Positions 61,465-64,000 of a stretch of 64,000 bases of DNA are shown in pieces. Where the stretch lies: the NCBI GenBank assembly GCA_963514095.1, contig OY741268.1, positions 11,492,208-11,556,207 of the forward strand, in the 5' to 3' direction. The DNA comes from Eutrigla gurnardus. Lineage: Eukaryota; Chordata; Actinopteri; Perciformes; Triglidae. Numbering within the stretch: position 1 is the stretch's first letter; every line of letters begins with the position of its first letter. The notes under the pieces were generated by a model. The model was not told the origin of the DNA, did not search any database, and saw nothing but the letters and a program-made list of their open reading frames with translations. The translations under genes were made by a program, and so were the position numbers.

Positions 61465-62240
61465 AGGTATATATTTAAGATATTTTCCCCTTAAAGTAAA
61501 CAACTAAATATGTTTCTAAACTCCTGACATATCCCTCATCTTATCTCTCTGATCTCAGGAAAACTGTGTTGTGAAACACAACATAATTTCCTGAAGCTCA
61601 GTAGCCTGGAAACTGCCAAGTGTGCTCCCTCATTTTCCGATGGGTCAATCATGTGAGTCACTCAGTTGGCCTGTCAACTGTTTGCGTATAGGCCTGAGGA
61701 TACTGAGCCAGGAAGACTTGTCCAAACTGACAGGGAAAAGAGAAAATCTCTATTTACTTCAAAAGCCTTCGGGCTCCACAGTCATCTCAAAAAGGCATCA
61801 TAATCTGAAAAGTGACACGATGGAAGCAAAGCGTATATAGAAATGTGATACATTCTGTGATTCTGCCAAAAATGGAAAAACGGAAGAAATTATGGAGTTA
61901 AAACATGTTGGAGCATAAAACACTGCTCAAAATGGTGAAGGGAACACTTCAATCACACATCAGATCTTGACGAAGGGATTACTCAAGTATATTTGAATAT
62001 AAATATTTACTTTGTTGAGAACAAAATGATGTAAGAACGGTCAATGGAAACCAAAATCAACAAACCATTGAGGGCTGGATTCAAAATTACACCCAAAATC
62101 TAGGTAAAACATTGAAATCAAAGGCTGATCTTCAACTTGAATGAATTTCATCACGTCAACTCATAATGTGTCTCAGAAGTGTGTTTGGCCCCTGAGTGCC
62201 TGTTTCAACTCCCATCAACATCTGGGCTGCTCTTGGTAAG
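61465..62240. other. Intergenic, no gene seen
   Basis: AT-rich sequence between the retroposon and the Tc1 relic, with nothing recognisable. Confidence 0.5.
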
Positions 62241-62455
62241 TTAGCGGATGGTGTCCTGGACGATCTCCTCCCAGACCTGTATCATCAGGGCATCAGTGAG
62301 CTCCTGGACGGTAATTGACAGCATCGGATACACGATAGATAACGTTCCATAGGTGCTCAGTTGGATTAAGGTCAGGGGAACATGAGGGCCAGTCAATGGC
62401 ATCAATGCCTTCGTCATCCAGGAACTGCCCACTGCCATGCTCTGGCCACACTAGA
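62241..62455 (-). pseudogene. C-terminal fragment of a Tc1-type transposase
   Basis: On the minus strand the translation contains FLDDEGIDAIDWPSCSPDLN and PTEHLWNVIYR, then after a frameshift VQELTDALMIQVWEEIVQDT and a stop at 62241. DW-SPDLNP-EHLW is the hallmark around the third catalytic acidic residue of Tc1/mariner DDE transposases (E of EHLW). The catalytic core upstream and both inverted ends are absent, so this is an inactive relic. Confidence 0.82.
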
Positions 62456-63377
62456 TGTTATCAAATGTACACGTGGATAAATCTACATATTTGTACATTT
62501 ATGTTGATTAAAATTAGTGAAAAGATCTGTCATCATCTGAATAGTTCAACCAATTGTTAATAATGACATGCACCCAAAAATCCCTTTAAGTAATTCGTAT
62601 TTTAACAATGTTGTGGTTCTTAGACCTTCAACTGGTAAAATGAAGAACATTTTTAAATGTATGCTCTTGAACAAATGAATCGATGCATGGAAATGAGTAG
62701 AACATAACAATTAACTCACATTAATGCATATTTTTGATATTTGTGTGAGAGATAAAAATCCCAAATCCAGAAAAATACTGATTTATTTTCGCAAAAAAAA
62801 TGTACTAATTTGTGAGCACAAATTATTTTTTTATGCACAAATTATTATTTTCTCCCCTTTTCTCTTGACGAGTGTAGGCATTCCGAAACATTTATAATTG
62901 TGCTTTTGGTCACCTGATGAAGGTAGGTCCAATAATCATCTTCTTTTACCTCCATTTTGTTCTCAACCAACTGTTGAGAGGAATATCTGGTATTTTAGCT
63001 GCTACATGTTCCACCAAAAAGGAAGTGAAAGACACTTAAACATTTGTAGAGCTGAGGGGAAAGAAAGCTGCAGAGCTGGGTGATAATTTTAAGCACTCAA
63101 TTTGATAAGAGACTTCTTTTTCTGTGCACTTCCTTGCTGGGTGACATTCAAAGCATTGCATTGCAGTGCAGCAGAGCGCTGGTTTATGAAAGGACTGTGT
63201 GCCACCACGAATCACTTCGACGATATATTATTCTACAAATAAATGGACACAATAATCAGCTGTGAACGCCGCCAAGGTACATGCCAGGTTTAATCTGTTT
63301 CCGCACAGTTTATCATCACCCACTGTAACAGAAATTGATCAGGCATCTGAATCATAACTGCACTTTGTGACTCATGA

Positions 63378-63414
<37 letters not shown>

Positions 63415-63837
63415 TTCTCAAATACATATGGACACACGCACACAAAGAAAACTCTTGGGGTGCCTGTGATTGCAAATTAGTGCATACAGGCCTATACCTT
63501 CAGGCTCCATGATTGCCAATTATGTTTTACTCAGCTTCTATTCAGAGACTGAGTGAAGCGCTGTTGCATGAGTTATCGTGGTCAGCATCCCCATTGTTCA
63601 TTATTACCACATTATCATTCTGGATGGTGAATTATTGATTTTGCTTGTCATTGTGGAGAAGTCATTCACATAATATGACACAGTCCTGCAGGGACCCGTG
63701 TGGACATTTTGAGAGGTGGTGGCTGAAAAAAAAAAAATCCTCCCCCTCCCCCAACTGTATTGCCGACTCGTGTCAGCTGTACTGAAATTAATCGCCATGT
63801 CAGGATGGATACACACCTACTCATCTCTCATATGTAT
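62456..63837. other. Intergenic, no gene seen
   Basis: Only a (CA)n tract at about 63378-63413 stands out. Confidence 0.5.

Positions 63838-63884
<47 letters not shown>
63838..63884. repeat. (CA)n microsatellite
   Basis: Uninterrupted CA dinucleotides. Confidence 0.95.
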
Positions 63885-63885
<1 letters not shown>

Positions 63886-64000
63886 TAACATCTTTGAGTG
63901 GTTTGTTATTTACTTTTTTTTTAAAGATCTTTTTTTCACAGCAGACTTTGGCCTTCTCATAGCAGGAAAAGCACAGATATCATAATGAGTGCATTTTTGC

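Overview
The window looks like nuclear DNA of a teleost fish. Genes are split by GT-AG introns, long stretches have no coding signal, (CA)n microsatellites are common, and several teleost-type dispersed repeats are present: tRNA-derived SINEs, a Tc1-type transposase relic and a hAT-like end. It encodes a SAMD3-like protein family that I know as expanded in teleosts. No species can be assigned from the sequence alone.

Region 1 (1 to about 12.04 kb) holds one gene in a repeat-rich setting. A SAMD3-like gene or pseudogene (8167-9738, +) carries a one-base frameshift in an otherwise recognisable reading frame. Two copies of one dispersed repeat bracket it (6026-6755 and 10564-12041). The second copy is split by a 954-bp element with inverted ends (10926-11879). 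The first copy preserves the empty site, so the insertion and its 3-bp target duplication can be read directly. A fragment of the same element family lies at 236-447.

Region 2 (about 12.05-25.4 kb) is the main gene content: two convergent, paralogous type II membrane C-type lectin receptors of CD209/CLEC4-like architecture. The plus gene (exons between about 12.08 and 15.36 kb, 311 aa) and the minus gene (exons between about 25.35 and 21.64 kb, 557 aa) share a proximal promoter, a non-coding first exon, six coding exons of matching phase and a similar start to the 3' UTR. They differ mainly in the neck coiled coil: 4 versus 22 copies of a 14-residue unit. The expansion in the minus gene includes a recent in-frame 420-bp tandem duplication. 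Both lectin domains have Gln where sugar-binding relatives have Glu at two calcium-site positions. The 6.3 kb between the two stop codons holds SINE copies and simple repeats.

Region 3 (25.4-64 kb) has no coding gene I can support. It holds a probable solo LTR with a 4-bp target duplication (41150-42367), SINE and DNA-transposon relics, microsatellites, an unexplained block of about 77 bp repeated at 46.9 and 58.5 kb, and a few unique stretches that look like possible regulatory DNA but cannot be tested here.

The lectin pair is the functional centre: probably cell-surface pattern-recognition or adhesion receptors of immune cells, inferred from family architecture only.
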